A DNA stretch of 64,000 nucleotides from Sophora flavescens (taxonomy: Eukaryota; Streptophyta; Magnoliopsida; Fabales; Fabaceae): the NCBI GenBank assembly GCA_030762895.1, contig CM061069.1, forward strand, positions 84,839,048 through 84,903,047, in the 5' to 3' direction. The position numbers were made by a program, and so were the translations under genes. The notes beneath the pieces are model-generated. The model had not been told where the DNA came from. It searched no databases and saw only the letters and a list, made by a program, of their open reading frames with translations. Within the stretch, counting starts at the first letter, position 1, and each line of letters opens with the position of its first letter. Positions 20,863 to 32,304 of the stretch are shown here, piece by piece.

Positions 20863-22220
20863 TCTACCCAAATTTTGACTGGAATGTGAAGCCAACACCC
20901 GCTACCGACTCGGTAAGTTGTTCCAATTTTTCTCCTCTCTCCGACTTGATTATTTACATTGGAGACAATGTAAGTAATCAAGCTTGGGGTAGGGGTATTT
21001 ATTTTTGCATTTGCATTGTTGCATTCATGTTGCATTCACATAGGCTTAGATTGGTATGATCACATTCTCTAGATTTCCCCTCACTTAGAACATGCATCCG
21101 ATTGTAAAAACTTGGAGCCAAATGAAGTGAGATAGTGAATTTTGAACCCAATTTTTCATTATTCTTGTGATATGGCTAAAAATAAAAATTCTTGAGATAA
21201 TCATTTGATAGTTGATAATTAGCATGTGGTTCCTTAAACTTGTGTACCTCACTGATTTTTGAACTACTAAATGTAAGATTTTGAGCCAAAAGGGGTATTC
21301 ACTAAATCTACCCCATTTCTTGTGCTAGAGTGTTGTAATTCCTCTTGGACTGTATTTTCTAGAACTTGACTTGAAACCATTTCAAAACTTAAAAATTTCT
21401 GAAAACATTTTTGGAAATGATTGAGGCACTAGGTATTTTTCCGGCCTCCCGAGCTTTGAATGATAAATGCTACCCCTTAGTTGCCCAATTTTGAGCCTAA
21501 AGATAAAATACTTTTCTTGGTACCATGATTTAATTTGATAAATAATGCTTGGTATGGCACCTTTTAAAGTATTACAAAAAGGGTAATTGGTAGTTGGAAA
21601 AAGTATGGGAAGAAAAGCTAGAAAGTAATTTCTCTTGAGCTATAAATCTCCCTTCTCCAAACAAATAAAAATGAAATAAACAGAAAAAAAAATGGAGAAG
21701 GGGATGACAAAGAAAGTGAGAAATGAAAAGAAAAAAAAAATTAAATGAAGGAAGAAAGGTGGAAAAGTAAACCAAAGCCCAAAAAGGGGTATTTTAGAAG
21801 GTGTCATGCTTTGTAATGTTTGATAATCTGTCTAGCCTTCTTGAAATTCCCTTTCCTTGATTTTCCCACCTTACAATAAATCCCATGGCCACATTACAAC
21901 CAAAGGAAAAGACCTCTTAATTCTTAAGTGTTTTCATTAATAAAGTGGAGATTTGATTAATAGTCAAGCCTATGGTAAAATACTTTCCTTGAGGAAATGG
22001 AGTGAATTGCAATAAACCCTAAAACACTTGAGTGAGGTGAGATGAGTGCCCAAATCAGTGAGGACATTAACTTGAAAAACCTTAGCTTCTAATTGGACTG
22101 GAACTTGATTATCTCTAGAGTGCTTATTAAAAATGCCTATTACTTGGATTAGCTTCTAGGGTTCTTGGTTCACTATCCATGCTTTGAATGATTTATATCT
22201 TATGGCCTGAGTAATTGCTT
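20863..22220 (+). other. 3' non-coding region of element D
   Basis: AT-rich with A-rich low-complexity stretches (21655-21750). Similar in layout to the 3' regions of F and X; a counterpart to their attacaacc...aaagacct phrase lies at about 21892-21915. No ORF supported. Confidence 0.55.
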
Positions 22221-22253
22221 GAGGACAAGCAAAGTTTTAAGCTTGGGGTGATT
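22221..22253 (+). promoter_or_regulatory. Polypurine-tract region of element D
   Basis: GAGGACAAGCAAAG followed by AAGCTTGGGGTGATT directly before the 3' LTR; closely matches 10823-10856 of element F. Confidence 0.65.
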
Positions 22254-23823
22254 TGATGAGTGTGATTCCACCTCATCTTTGTCCATCATTTTGCATGCAT
22301 TTTCATGTAGTTTAGGCATATTTTTATTAGATTTTAGGTTAATTTTCCTTTGGAACGGGTAAGGCGGTTTTCGTGTGTTGTTTTGCAGATATCAAGGGTA
22401 AATTGCTCAAGATCAACCATGATGAAGTTTGGATGAAGATGGAGCTTTAAAACTGAAGAAAATGAGCCAAACAGAGCCCATCACGGCCTAGCCGTGATGC
22501 TCATCACGGCCATGATCGAGCAAAACTGAAAAAGAAGAAAGGCTGAAGTCAGAGTCTGTCACGGCCTGGCCGTGATAGCCATCACGGCCGTGACCCAAAA
22601 CCACCACAAGTCAGAGCACATCATGGCCCAGCCGTGAAATTCATCACGGGCCATGAAGCTGAGGGCTTGCGTCGCGAGAAATTGAATTTTCCAGAATTGG
22701 CAGAGGCAGAGACCGTCACGGCCAGGCCGTGATGGCCATCACGGTCGTGACGCGCTTTACTTGGATCTGAAGAAACCGAAATAGATCAGATTTTGAGTTG
22801 GTTTGGGACTCTAACTTCCCCATTTCTATAAATATGGACCAAGGCATCAGATCTGAAGAGGAGGAAATCTACACATTGGGGGCTACTACTCTAGGCATAG
22901 ATCTCTCCTCTTCTTCTCCTCTCTTCTCTTTTCTGATTTTTATTATGTTGTCAACCCAGCTTGTCATCTCCATGGCAAGACTGGAGTAGTAGCATAGTTT
23001 CTAGGGATTAGGGCTATGCCCAAGTTTGTTTATGATGTAAATTTGATGTAAACTCTTTGTTAATTACGATTTGCTTTAGATCTGATTTCTAGTGTGTTAA
23101 TCACTCATAAATTTCGGCAACCGTTTATTTACGTGACATAGACGTTCTAAGGAGGAACCTAACGGTGAACTTAGGATCTCTAGGGTGATTCACTCGTAAA
23201 GCCCGGCAGCCACTGGTTTGTGAGATGTGAATGATCCAAGGAGGAACCTAGCGGTGAACTTAGGTTATTTGCATGACCGAGACATTTCAAGGAGGAACCT
23301 AGCGGTGAACTTGGGTGTCGGACCTATAGAAGTCAGACTTGGGACTGAAATCACGAGAGTTAGAAGCCGTCCCTCGAGGAGCAACGAGTTGTCACGGAAC
23401 GCAAAGGGTCCAATCTGGGATCGACTACCACGAGAGTAGGGGTCGGGTCAATTGGGCACGGCTTTTGTAACCCGAGAGGGAGCTTAAGCTATCAGAGGAT
23501 AAACTCGCCTTCAAGGCAATTTCGGTAATCAACAAAGGTAAATCTGTTAGCAACATAAACAGCCTCAAAGGTAACCCAAATCCCTAGGAAACCGTTTTAG
23601 ATAAAAACCCCATAAACAATTGTTTTCTGTTTTAATTGTTCTCTGCTCATCTATCTTTCAATTCAAAAACCAATTTCAAAACCCTCTTTAAAACTGTCCA
23701 GATATAATCGATTAGAATTTAATTGCGATTCGAGAACACAGTCTCTGTGGGTTCGATATCTTTTATTACTTGACGGCAGTCCGGTACACTTGCCGGAATC
23801 GCACGTGCATTCGCACGACATCA
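22254..23823 (+). repeat. 3' LTR of element D
   Basis: 1570 bp, same length as the 5' LTR and colinear with it at an offset of 5898. The differences I saw are single C/T changes within the dyad arrays (22508, 22623 and 22746 regions). Ends CGACATCA before the ACACC duplicate. Confidence 0.95.
22827..22834 (+). promoter_or_regulatory. Putative TATA box in 3' LTR of D
   Basis: TATAAATA, identical to 16929-16936. Confidence 0.45.
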
Positions 23824-23848
23824 ACACCCTTGGCATCCCCTTAAGAAG

Positions 23849-23925
<77 letters not shown>

Positions 23926-24039
23926 GAGGGTGAAGTCCATTGGATGGAATCAGAACCTGAGCTAGAGTCTTATGTTCATGAAGCTGATGATCAATCTGGG
24001 GAAATTAAGGAGATAATTGCTGAAGTTGCAGAGCAAGTA
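23824..24039 (+). pseudogene. Env-like ORF of SIRE-A, middle fragment
   Basis: Continues the env-like ORF after element D. TLGIPLRSSY corresponds to ALGIPVISPVY of SIRE-B; after a dinucleotide run the frame shows VHWMESEPELESYVH, where SIRE-B has PVHWAKELPPPV. It ends at AEQV, cut by Ogre E at 24040; the AAGTA duplicate is 24035-24039. Confidence 0.75.
23852..23926 (+). repeat. (TA)n microsatellite inside env-like ORF remnant
   Basis: About 75 bases of nearly pure TA with one TTTA interruption near its right end. SIRE-B has no such run at the matching codons (near 54870), so it expanded in this copy. Confidence 0.9.
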
Positions 24040-26626
24040 TGTCACGACCGTCCCGTCCGGGCACCGCGAAAAAGGGAAGATAAAAAGACAGAGGAGTCGC
24101 CACTAAAATTTTATTGGGAAAATCTTAGAAAACCCAATTATTTAAAGGTAAATTGGTCTTAAAAAAAGAGATAGATGAGTCCGGGAGTCGGTTACGAGTC
24201 GGGAAGGTGTTAGCACCCCACATCGCCCGTTTAAAAAAAACGGTACATCAAGTTAATTGTGCAAAAACATTTTAATAACCTTTTAAATATTTATTTTACC
24301 CCAAAAATTAGTTACAAGAAAGAGTTATTTTTTTAATTTTTAATATTTTAAATTTTAAATTTTTAATAATTTTTATTTTTTGAATTTATTGTTTATAGAA
24401 ACTAAATGAGGTTGAACATGGCGCTTGAGTCCATAGGGCACCCCAAAAATAGAAAAGTTTAATTATTTTTGATTAATTATTTTAACATAAAAAGAGACAC
24501 ACAAAAAGGAAAATTTAGTTTTGGCTTGACAAGATAACTTAACTTGCTCCTACGTATTCCAGGGTGCGATGGGAAAATCAAAGCCACGTAGTTCTTTAGA
24601 AAATATGTGATTGGTTGGTTTATTTTAATTTTGATAAAGATTTGATTTTTTTGATTTTTTAAAAGAAAAGGATTTTATCTTAAAAATAAATTCACTTTTT
24701 GCTTAGAGTCCAAGATAGCAGTGTTATACGATAAACCCTTACAATTCACACGACACTTGAGGATGAATAAGTCTATACATCAACGTCGTAGATTGTTACG
24801 TGAATTAAAAGATTTTTTATAAGAATGAAATTGGGTAAAATTGGTTAAAAGTATCAATTAAAAAAATATTTAATATATTTTTTTAGGGGATTCACTCTTG
24901 CACAAGGTTAAAAATAGCAAAGCTATATGATGAATCCTTACAATTCATACAACACTTGAGGATGAAAAAAATCATCATCAACATTGTAGATTGTTGCGTG
25001 AATTCAAAAGGAAATTTTTATAAAAATGTTAGCAGCATAATTTTATTTAAATCGATGATCGAAAATATTTTAAAAGACCCTTTTTTATTTATTTTTTGTT
25101 TAAAACTCTTTAGAAGCAAAATGGGTTATTATACTACTTACTCTAAGCCCAATTTTGATTATAACCCCAAGTCCAATTTCAGGAAAGAAAAAAAAAGAAA
25201 ACAGATCATTTGGGCCCAATAACAAAACCCATGAACATGAAAAATAAAAAGTTAGCAGCCATGAAAACAGATCATTTAGGTCCAATACCAAATCCCATGA
25301 ACATGAAAAATAAAAAAAAAACTAGCAGCCATGGAAACAGATCATTTAGGCCCAAATACCAAAACCCATGAATCATGAAAAACCTAGCAGCCATATAAAC
25401 AGATCAAGCAAAATGAAAAGTCACCAAAAGGCAGAACTTGCCAATCACGCTGCAGACAGGGACGAAGCTACAGTGCTGGTTCGAGATGGAGATGTTCCAG
25501 AGGTCGCGTGGTGACGGCGACGTCCGTGGCAGAGGCGTCCGACGCGGTGGGAGAACGACCGGACAGAGCTAGTCCGGTCCGGACGCGATGGAGGCACGGA
25601 TCTGGTCTTCCTCAGCGGAGAGGTCGTGGTGGTTGCACGGAGGAGCGGTGGTAGTTGCACGGTCGTATCCCCCCTAGCGTGGTGGTCTGAGCAACTACTG
25701 GATCTCCCTAGCTAGGTGGCGGCGCAGCTGTTTCATGGTCTATATAGGAGGAGGAGGAGGAGGAGGAGGAGGAGGAGTAGGAGAAATGAAGTTTAGAAAG
25801 GGAGAAAAGAAGATGGATCTTGGTCTGATGATGTAGAAAGAAAGAGAAAAAAATGGAAATAAGATGAACTTTGAGGCTCAGGGAGAGAGAAAGAAGTATG
25901 TGTGTGTTTTTTGGAGAGAAGGAGGAGAAATTTGAAAGATAGAGGAGGAGAAATTTGAAGGACGAGGAAGAGAGTTATTCTGGTGAAGAAGGAAAGCAAG
26001 CGTGAAAAGAGAGGGTTTTTTATTTTTTATTTTTTTTATTTTTTTGTTTTGGTACCAGAGAGTGTTTGGGTACTTTTGTGTTGATTTGTGATTTGGGAGT
26101 GATGATTGCTAGAGGTTGGAAGGGAGAATATTGAGAGTTTTTCTGCTGTCTTTTTCTCTTTCTTCCTTTTGTCACTGTTCAATATATAGCACATAAGATG
26201 AAGAAGATGACAAATCTCCTTGTTAGGCCAGCTGGTGGGTACAAGTAGTGGGGAGCAAATCAGCCTTTGCTCCACCACCTTGCAGGGGCAGCAATGGGTG
26301 AGGATGGCTTGTACCATTGTCCCCCTTTTTCTGAAAAAAGAAGAAGATGACAAAGAATGGTACAAGCATGGGAGCAGATTATTTCAATTTTTTTTTTACT
26401 TTTTATTATTTATTTATTTTTTTAATTTAAGAAATCAGAATAAAAACAATTTTTTGGTTGGGTTTGGGATAATGGGCCCAAAAGATAAAAACGAAAATGG
26501 GCTCCATTTGATGATGTAATGGGCCAAGAATAAAAACATTTTTGCAAATTTCTTTTGTTATCAGTCTTGTCTTTTTTTTTTCAAAACATTGATTAAAAAA
26601 AATCGGGGCAAAATTAGGTGTTCACA
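24040..26626 (-). repeat. 3' LTR of Ogre E
   Basis: 2587 bp. In sense it starts TGTGAACACCTAATTTTGCC and ends GGACGGTCGTGACA. It contains a (GGA)n run (25748-25775) and homopurine stretches on the plus strand. ORFs inside are not recognisable proteins. Confidence 0.93.
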
Positions 26627-26642
26627 GCTGCCCCTCTTTACT
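26627..26642 (-). promoter_or_regulatory. Polypurine tract of Ogre E
   Basis: Minus strand AAAGAGGGGCAGC immediately before the 3' LTR start TGTGAAC. Expected primer for plus-strand synthesis. Confidence 0.75.
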
Positions 26643-26767
26643 TGTTTCTTATTAGATAGTAGGTGTAACCGTAGTTAACCTATTATCGTTATAAGAAACG
26701 AGTAAAGACATGAACTCCAATTTTGGCCGGAGTTCACAGACAAGTAAATGGATGCATAATTAAAAGC

Positions 26768-27705
26768 TTACAGGAGGGACTGCCCGTAGAAGCTCGAACA
26801 GAAAGATAAAAAACTTGCAAAGTCGTTTGTCCGCTGAAGCTTGAACAAGCAGAGCTCACAGGGTATGGTACCCGTCGAAGCTTGACAAAAAGGTTAAAAG
26901 CTCGCAGAGTCGGTTATCCGCTGAAGCTTGAAAGTAAAATGCGAAAAGCTTGCGGAGTCGGGTATCCGCCGAAGCTTGAAAAGAAATGTTAAAAGATTAC
27001 GGAATCGGTTGTCTGTTGTAGCTTGAAAACAAAAGGATTAAAAGCTTGCGGAGTCAGTTATCCGCTGAAGCTTGGAAGAAAATGAAAAGCACGCGGAGTC
27101 GGTTATCCGCCGAAGCTTGAAAGCAAAAGGATTAAAAGCTTGCAGAGTCGGTTATCCACCGAAGCTTGAAAGCAAAAGGATTACAAGCTTGCGGAGTCGG
27201 TTATCCGCCGAAGCTTGAAAGCAAAAGGATTAAAAGCTTGCGGAGTCGGTTATCCGTTGAAGCTTGAAAAAGATAAAAAGCTTGTGGAGTCGGTTATCCA
27301 CCGAAGCTTGACAAGAGGTAAAAAGCTTGTGGAGTCGGTTATCCACTGAAGCTTTGACAAAAGGTAAAAAGCTTGTGGAGTCGGTTATCCACTGAAACTT
27401 GAAAGCAAAAGGATTAAAAGCCTGCGGAGTCGGCTATCCACTGAAGCTTGACAGAAAAGGTAAAAAGCTTACGGAGTCGGTTGTCCGCTGAAACTTGAAG
27501 GCAAAAGGATTAAAAGCTTGCGGAGTCGGTTATCCACTGAAGCTTGACACAAAAGGTAAAAAGCATGCGGAGTCGGGTATCCGCTGAAGCTTGAAAACAA
27601 GCAGAGCTTACGGGGTATGGTACCCGTCGAAGCTTGACAGAAAGGTTAAAAGCTTGCGGAGTCGGTTATCCGCCGAAGCTTGGAAAGGAATGCTAAAAGC
27701 CTGCG
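26768..27705 (-). repeat. Tandem array in 3' UTR of Ogre E (about 20 monomers of 45-50 bp)
   Basis: On the plus strand each monomer contains AAGCTTGCGGAGTCGG, a TTATCCGC-type segment and then GAAGCTTG with an A-rich linker (GAAAGCAAAAGGATT or shorter). Length variation lies mainly in the linker. The unit is self-complementary: AAGCTT and GCGGA pair with TCCGC and AAGCTT. Established: Ogre 3' UTRs are variable and often hold tandem repeats that can seed satellites. Confidence 0.92.
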
Positions 27706-28621
27706 GTGTTTGTGCAATTTACTGGGTTTTGTGCTCACAATAAGAGAAACAATTGCAATGCATGATGCCAGAAATGTCCTATATGGTTGATGAAAACCTC
27801 AAATGGTTTTAATGCAACACAACGAAAGCCTGTAATATTACTATTTTTATTTTTTCATCCCTTAGGTGATTTTTATTATCACCCTTGACCCCTTAAAGTG
27901 TTGATCACAGACAAGCTCTAAGATGAACTAAAACGTGTCCTGTCTTCATGGAGAATAAAGTCTAAGCACTTTTTAAAGGGTACGCTTCCTTTGCAATGAT
28001 TGTCCCCGTGCCTCTTGTCGGTAGACCATGGTGTCCTTTGTCGGGAGATCATCTTGTTCTTTACGAACTTTTGAGATTTTTCAAGGGAATTCTAAATGCA
28101 TCTTGAAGACACCAATACATGTTTCACATTTCAGTATATACTTATCATGATGAATACACACACACAATTGACAAAAGTTAAGAGAAATAGATAAGGGTAA
28201 AAAGAATTGGGAGTTGATGTCATTATATTTGGACTGAAAAGGTATACAAAGCAGATATTACAAAGGAGTATGGAATTGTAAAAAGGTTGTGGAGTGGAAT
28301 CACATCTCCTCAAGTGACACCTCTTTCCATGACTAGTGTTAGTATTTCGCATGCCATATCGACTGCTTACTAATCAGCATCTGAGAATGCTATCTGCCCC
28401 AGTCCTCATGCATCTAGCCCACTGATTACCCCAGTTCATCGGCTTGATGACACTTCCCTTGTTTATTTAATTTTTTGAAACCTAACTTTTTCCTAGACCG
28501 CCTTTTCAGGTTTTCAGCCTAGCGGGTTGCTCTAACTTTTGCCTAGACCGTCTTTTCAGATTTTCAGCCTAGCGAGCTTTTCTTTTTTCATTTTTCACTT
28601 TTTGAGTTTTGGGATGTGCGT
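27706..28621 (-). other. 3' UTR of Ogre E between pol and tandem array
   Basis: No supportable ORF. Contains two copies of a 55-60 base phrase with AACTTTTTCCTAGACCG or AACTTTTGCCTAGACCG, at about 28484 and 28534, each ending in TTTCAGCCTAGCG. Confidence 0.6.
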
Positions 28622-30160
28622 TCAAGCATAGTACTTTTTGACTGCATCTGAGTTTATAGGGAGTGGAAGATCTTCCCCATCCATCCTGGTGAGAATTAAA
28701 GCTCCTCCTGAAAAGGCCATCTTCACAACATAAGGTCCTTCTTAGTTTGGGGTCCACTTCCCACGATGATCCTTTTGGATTGGTAGAATCTTTTTAAGTA
28801 CTAGATCACCCTCCCGAAACTACCGCGGGCGTACTTTCTTCTCGTAAGCTCTCATCAACCTTTTCTGGTACAACTGACCGTGACACAATGCTGCTAATCG
28901 CTTCTCTTCAATGAGATTCAATTGGTCGAGTCGATCCTGGACCCACTCAGCTTCTTCCAATTCTGCTTCTCTCAGTACTCTTAATGAGGGGATCTCTACT
29001 TCAATCGGAAGCACCGCCTCCATCCCATACACCAAAGAATACGGTGTTGCCCCTGTCGATGTGCGAATAGAGGTACGGTAGCCGTGCAAAGCAAAAGGTA
29101 ACATCTCGTGCCAGTCCTTATATGTCACCACCATATTCTGAACAATCTTCTTGATATTTTTATTGGCAGCCTCAACTGCCCCATTCATCTTTGTGCGATA
29201 CGGGGAGGAATTGTGATGTTTTATCTTGAAGTTTTCGCACATCTCTTTCATCATCTTGTTGTTCAAGTTAGTCGCATTATCAATGATAATCTCACTTGGC
29301 AACCCATAACGACAAATTAATTCTCTTTTTACAAATTTGATCACGACATTCCTGGTCACATTGGCATATGATGCGGCCTCAACCCACTTTGTGAAATAAT
29401 CAATGGCAACAAGAATGAAGTGATGCCCATTCGAGGCTTTTGGTTCGATTGGACCGATCACGTCCATTCCCCACATTGAGAATGGCTAGGGTGCCGTCAT
29501 GACATTCAAGGGAGCTGGCGGAGCATGAACCCTATCAGTATATATTTGACACTTATGGTACCTCTTTGCATAATTAAAGCAGCCTGCTTCCATTGTCAAC
29601 CAGTATTGGCCAGCCCTCAAGATTTTTCTTGCCATTGCATGACCGCTCGCATGTGTTCCAAAAGATCCTTCATGTACCTCCTCAATTATCCGTTTAGCTT
29701 CGTTTGCGTCAACGCACCTCAACAATACCATGTCATGATTTCTTTTGTAGAGAATACCTCCATCTAAATAGAATCCCATTGCAAGTCTTCTTAGAGTTCT
29801 TTTGTCATTTTCTGAAATGCCCGGAGGATATTCCCTTCTTTGGATGAAGCATTTGATGTCATGGTACCACGGTTTTTGATCATACTCTTCCTCTATCATT
29901 TGACAATATGCAGGATGATCACGACTTTCCATTTTGATGAGTGGTAAGTTCCTCTCGTCACTTACTTTGAACATCGAGGACAAGGTAGACAGTACGTCAG
30001 CTAATTGGTTATCTTCTCGGGGAATATGATGAAATATGACTTCATCAAACTGCTCAATCAAACCTTTGATGTAATCATGGTACGGGATTAACTTGGCATC
30101 TCGGGTTTCCCATTCCCCTCTTAGCTGGTGGATGACTAATGCAGAGTCCCCATACACCTC
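28622..30160 (-). pseudogene. pol: Ogre E integrase and archaeal-type RNase H (end)
   Basis: Read from 30160 downward: the second RNase H ends with VYGDSALVIHQLRGEWETRD and HHIPREDNQLADVLSTLSS, typical of the archaeal-type RNase H of Tat/Ogre. Integrase follows: zinc-binding region with HEGSFGTHASGH (CX2C half seen as CQIY, so one Cys is lost), the core with MWGMDVIGPIEPKAS, IIIDNATNLNNK and KMNGAVEAANKN (D, D, E kept), then YSLVYGMEAVLPIEVEIPSL. Stops occur near 29486, 28820 and 28747. The C-terminus SDAVKKYYA ends at the stop 28622-28624. Confidence 0.92.
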
Positions 30161-31951
30161 CAGTATCCTTGCCTTTTATTCTATTGTTGCTAGGATCCCA
30201 AGCGCACAAGCTTCATATTCGGCTATATTGTTTGTACAATCAAAGCAAAGCCTTGCAGTGATAGGGAAATAATCATTTTCCGGTGAGATTAGTATTGCCC
30301 CAATTCCATGTCCCAATGCATTAGAAGCTCCGTCAAACAACAAGGTCCGCTTTTCTTTTTCTGGTTATTGCTCGCGATCAAACAAAGCCATTATATCTTC
30401 ATCCGGGAAATCACATTGAATCGATCCATAATCTTCCACTGGCTGATTGGCTAGATATTCTGCGAGAGCGCTACCTTTTACTGCTTTTTGGGTGACATAG
30501 ACAATGTCGTATTCTGATAGCAGGACTTGCCAGCGAGCAATTCTTCCAGTCAGAGCAGGCTTATCAAAGATATACTTGATCGGATCCATTTTAGACACCA
30601 ACCAGGTAGTGTAACACAACATGTAATGCCACAAACGGCGGGCCGCTCAAGCCAAAGCACAGCAAGTGCGTTCTAGCAGTGAGTAGTTGGCTTCGCAACT
30701 GGTGAATTTCTTACTTAGATAATAGATGGCATGTTCTTTCCTTCCTAACTCATCGTGTTGCCCCAATACGCAACCCATCGATTCATCTAGCACAGTCAAA
30801 TACATGATGAGAGGTCTTCCTAGAACTGGGGGAACCAATACTGGAGGCTCCTGTAGGTATTGTTTGATCTTCTCAAAGGCTTTTTGGCAATCTTCATTCC
30901 ACATCACAACCTAATTTTTGCGCAGTAATTTAAAGATCGGTTCACATGTCGTGGTCAGTTGGGAGATGAACCAGGCAATGTAGTTCAATCTTCTTAAAAA
31001 CCCACGAACTTCTTTCTCTGTTCGAGGTGCTGGCATATCGATGATTGCTCGAACTTTTTCAGGATCAACCTCTATTCCTCTTTGACTAACAATGAACCCC
31101 AGAAGCTTGCCTGATTTCACTCCAAAAGTGCATTTGGCGGGATTCAGACGGAGCTCAAACTTCCTTAACCGCTCAAAAAGTTTCTGCAGATTATCAACAT
31201 GGTCATCTTCGGATCTGGACTTGGCAATCATGTCATCTACATAAACTTCCATCTTCTTATGCATCATGTCATGGAATAAAGCCACCATAGCCCGCTGATA
31301 TGTTGTCCCAGCATTTTTCAAGCCAAAGGGCATAACCTTGTAACAAAAGGTTCCCCATAAAGTGACAAATGTAGTTTTCTCCATATCTTCAGGTGCCATC
31401 TTAATCTGATTATATCCCGAGAATCCATCCATGAAAGAGAATAATGCATGTTGGGCAGTATTATCTACAAGACCATCAATGTGAGGCAGAGGAAAATCAT
31501 CTTTTGGGCTAGCTCTGTTCAGATCTCGATAGTCGACACACATTCAAACCTTTCCATCTTTCTTGGGGACAGGAACGATGTTAGCAACCCATTGAAGGTA
31601 CTTTACAACTTCTAGGAAACCTGCATCCAGTTGTTTCTTGACCTCCTCCTTAATCTTTAGAGACATTTCTGCTTTCATCCTTCGTAGCTTCTGCTTTACT
31701 GGAGGACACTCCGGCTTTAATGGCAGTTTGTGTTCTGCTACACTGGGGTCTAACCCTGGCATGTCTTGGTATGACCATGCGAAAACATCTTTATAATCCA
31801 TCAACAACCTGATCAACCTGCTCCACTCCTTTTCTTTCAGGGAAAGGCCGATCTTGACCTCCTTTTTATCATCTTCAATTCCCAAATTGATTAGTTCACT
31901 CGGCTCTTCATGGGGCCGAATTTCCCTGGCTTCTTGCTCTACCAACCTCAA
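30161..31951 (-). pseudogene. pol: Ogre E reverse transcriptase and RNase H
   Basis: RT starts with the linker VEQEAREIRPHEEPSELINL and the entry DYKDVFAWSYQDMPGLDP. The fingers and palm show CVDYRDLNRASPKDDFPLP, GYNQIKMAPEDMEKTTF, MPFGLKNAGTTYQRAM and the catalytic YVDDMIAKS near 31220-31246. The first RNase H follows (QKAFEKIKQYL, MYLTVLDESMGCVLGQHD, YYLSKKF); its DAS is changed to DES. The start of the second RNase H, LLFDGASNALGHGIGA, lies near 30300-30350. In-frame stops near 30908, 30646, 30365 and 30175 show decay; most match TGG or CGA codons changed to stops. Confidence 0.93.
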
Positions 31952-32304
31952 TAGTTCAGGTGGGACTTCCCCGTCATCATCAACAACCTCATCAGTATGA
32001 TCAATAGGATAGTCGAAATTGTATGCCGAGTTATTAACATTATCATTTTCAAGGGAGTCACTTTTAGATCTGCATTTTGGTAGTTATCAGGGAAAGATGA
32101 ATGAATAATGGTTAAAGATGGGAAACTGCATTTATTGGTGAGGAACGATGAATAAAAGCGAAAGTAAAAAACAAAAGGGGTAAGAACATAAAGATATTGA
32201 ATTCATGCATTTATTGATAAGTCATACTGAAACGGAAACAAGTAAGCCCATTACAACAAAAATCCTAAAGCCTTGGGCAGAGTTAAAGGATAAGCATTAC
32301 AGAA
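31952..32304 (-). other. Probable intron region between protease and RT of Ogre E
   Basis: Coding similarity stops at 32305 and resumes near 32060. In sense, GTAATGC-like sequence lies just after the upstream coding end, and AAATGCAG stands before the resumed frame, a possible 3' splice site. Ogre elements are known to have an intron between protease and RT. The exact splice points are my inference. Confidence 0.45.

Larger units (their letters stand above)
16356..23823 (+). mobile_element. Young gag-pro-only Athila-like element D (7468 bp)
   Basis: Complete element with two 1570-bp LTRs that I could tell apart at only about three sites, perfect 5-bp duplicates ACACC (16351-16355, 23824-23828), primer site at 17932-17949 and polypurine region at 22221-22253. 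The interior codes for gag and protease only; there is no RT, RNase H or integrase. The gag is frameshifted. It lies in the env-like ORF of SIRE-A. Near-identical LTRs mean very recent transposition, which must have relied on enzymes from another element. Confidence 0.93.

Noticed and set aside
25445..25660. Ser/Arg-rich minus-strand ORF in the Ogre LTR
   Set aside because: It is a GC-rich LTR stretch; the matching stretch of the other LTR does not keep the frame.
26768..27705. Possible CRISPR-like array
   Set aside because: Monomers are head-to-tail repeats without unique spacers, in a plant retrotransposon 3' UTR, so it is an Ogre tandem repeat.
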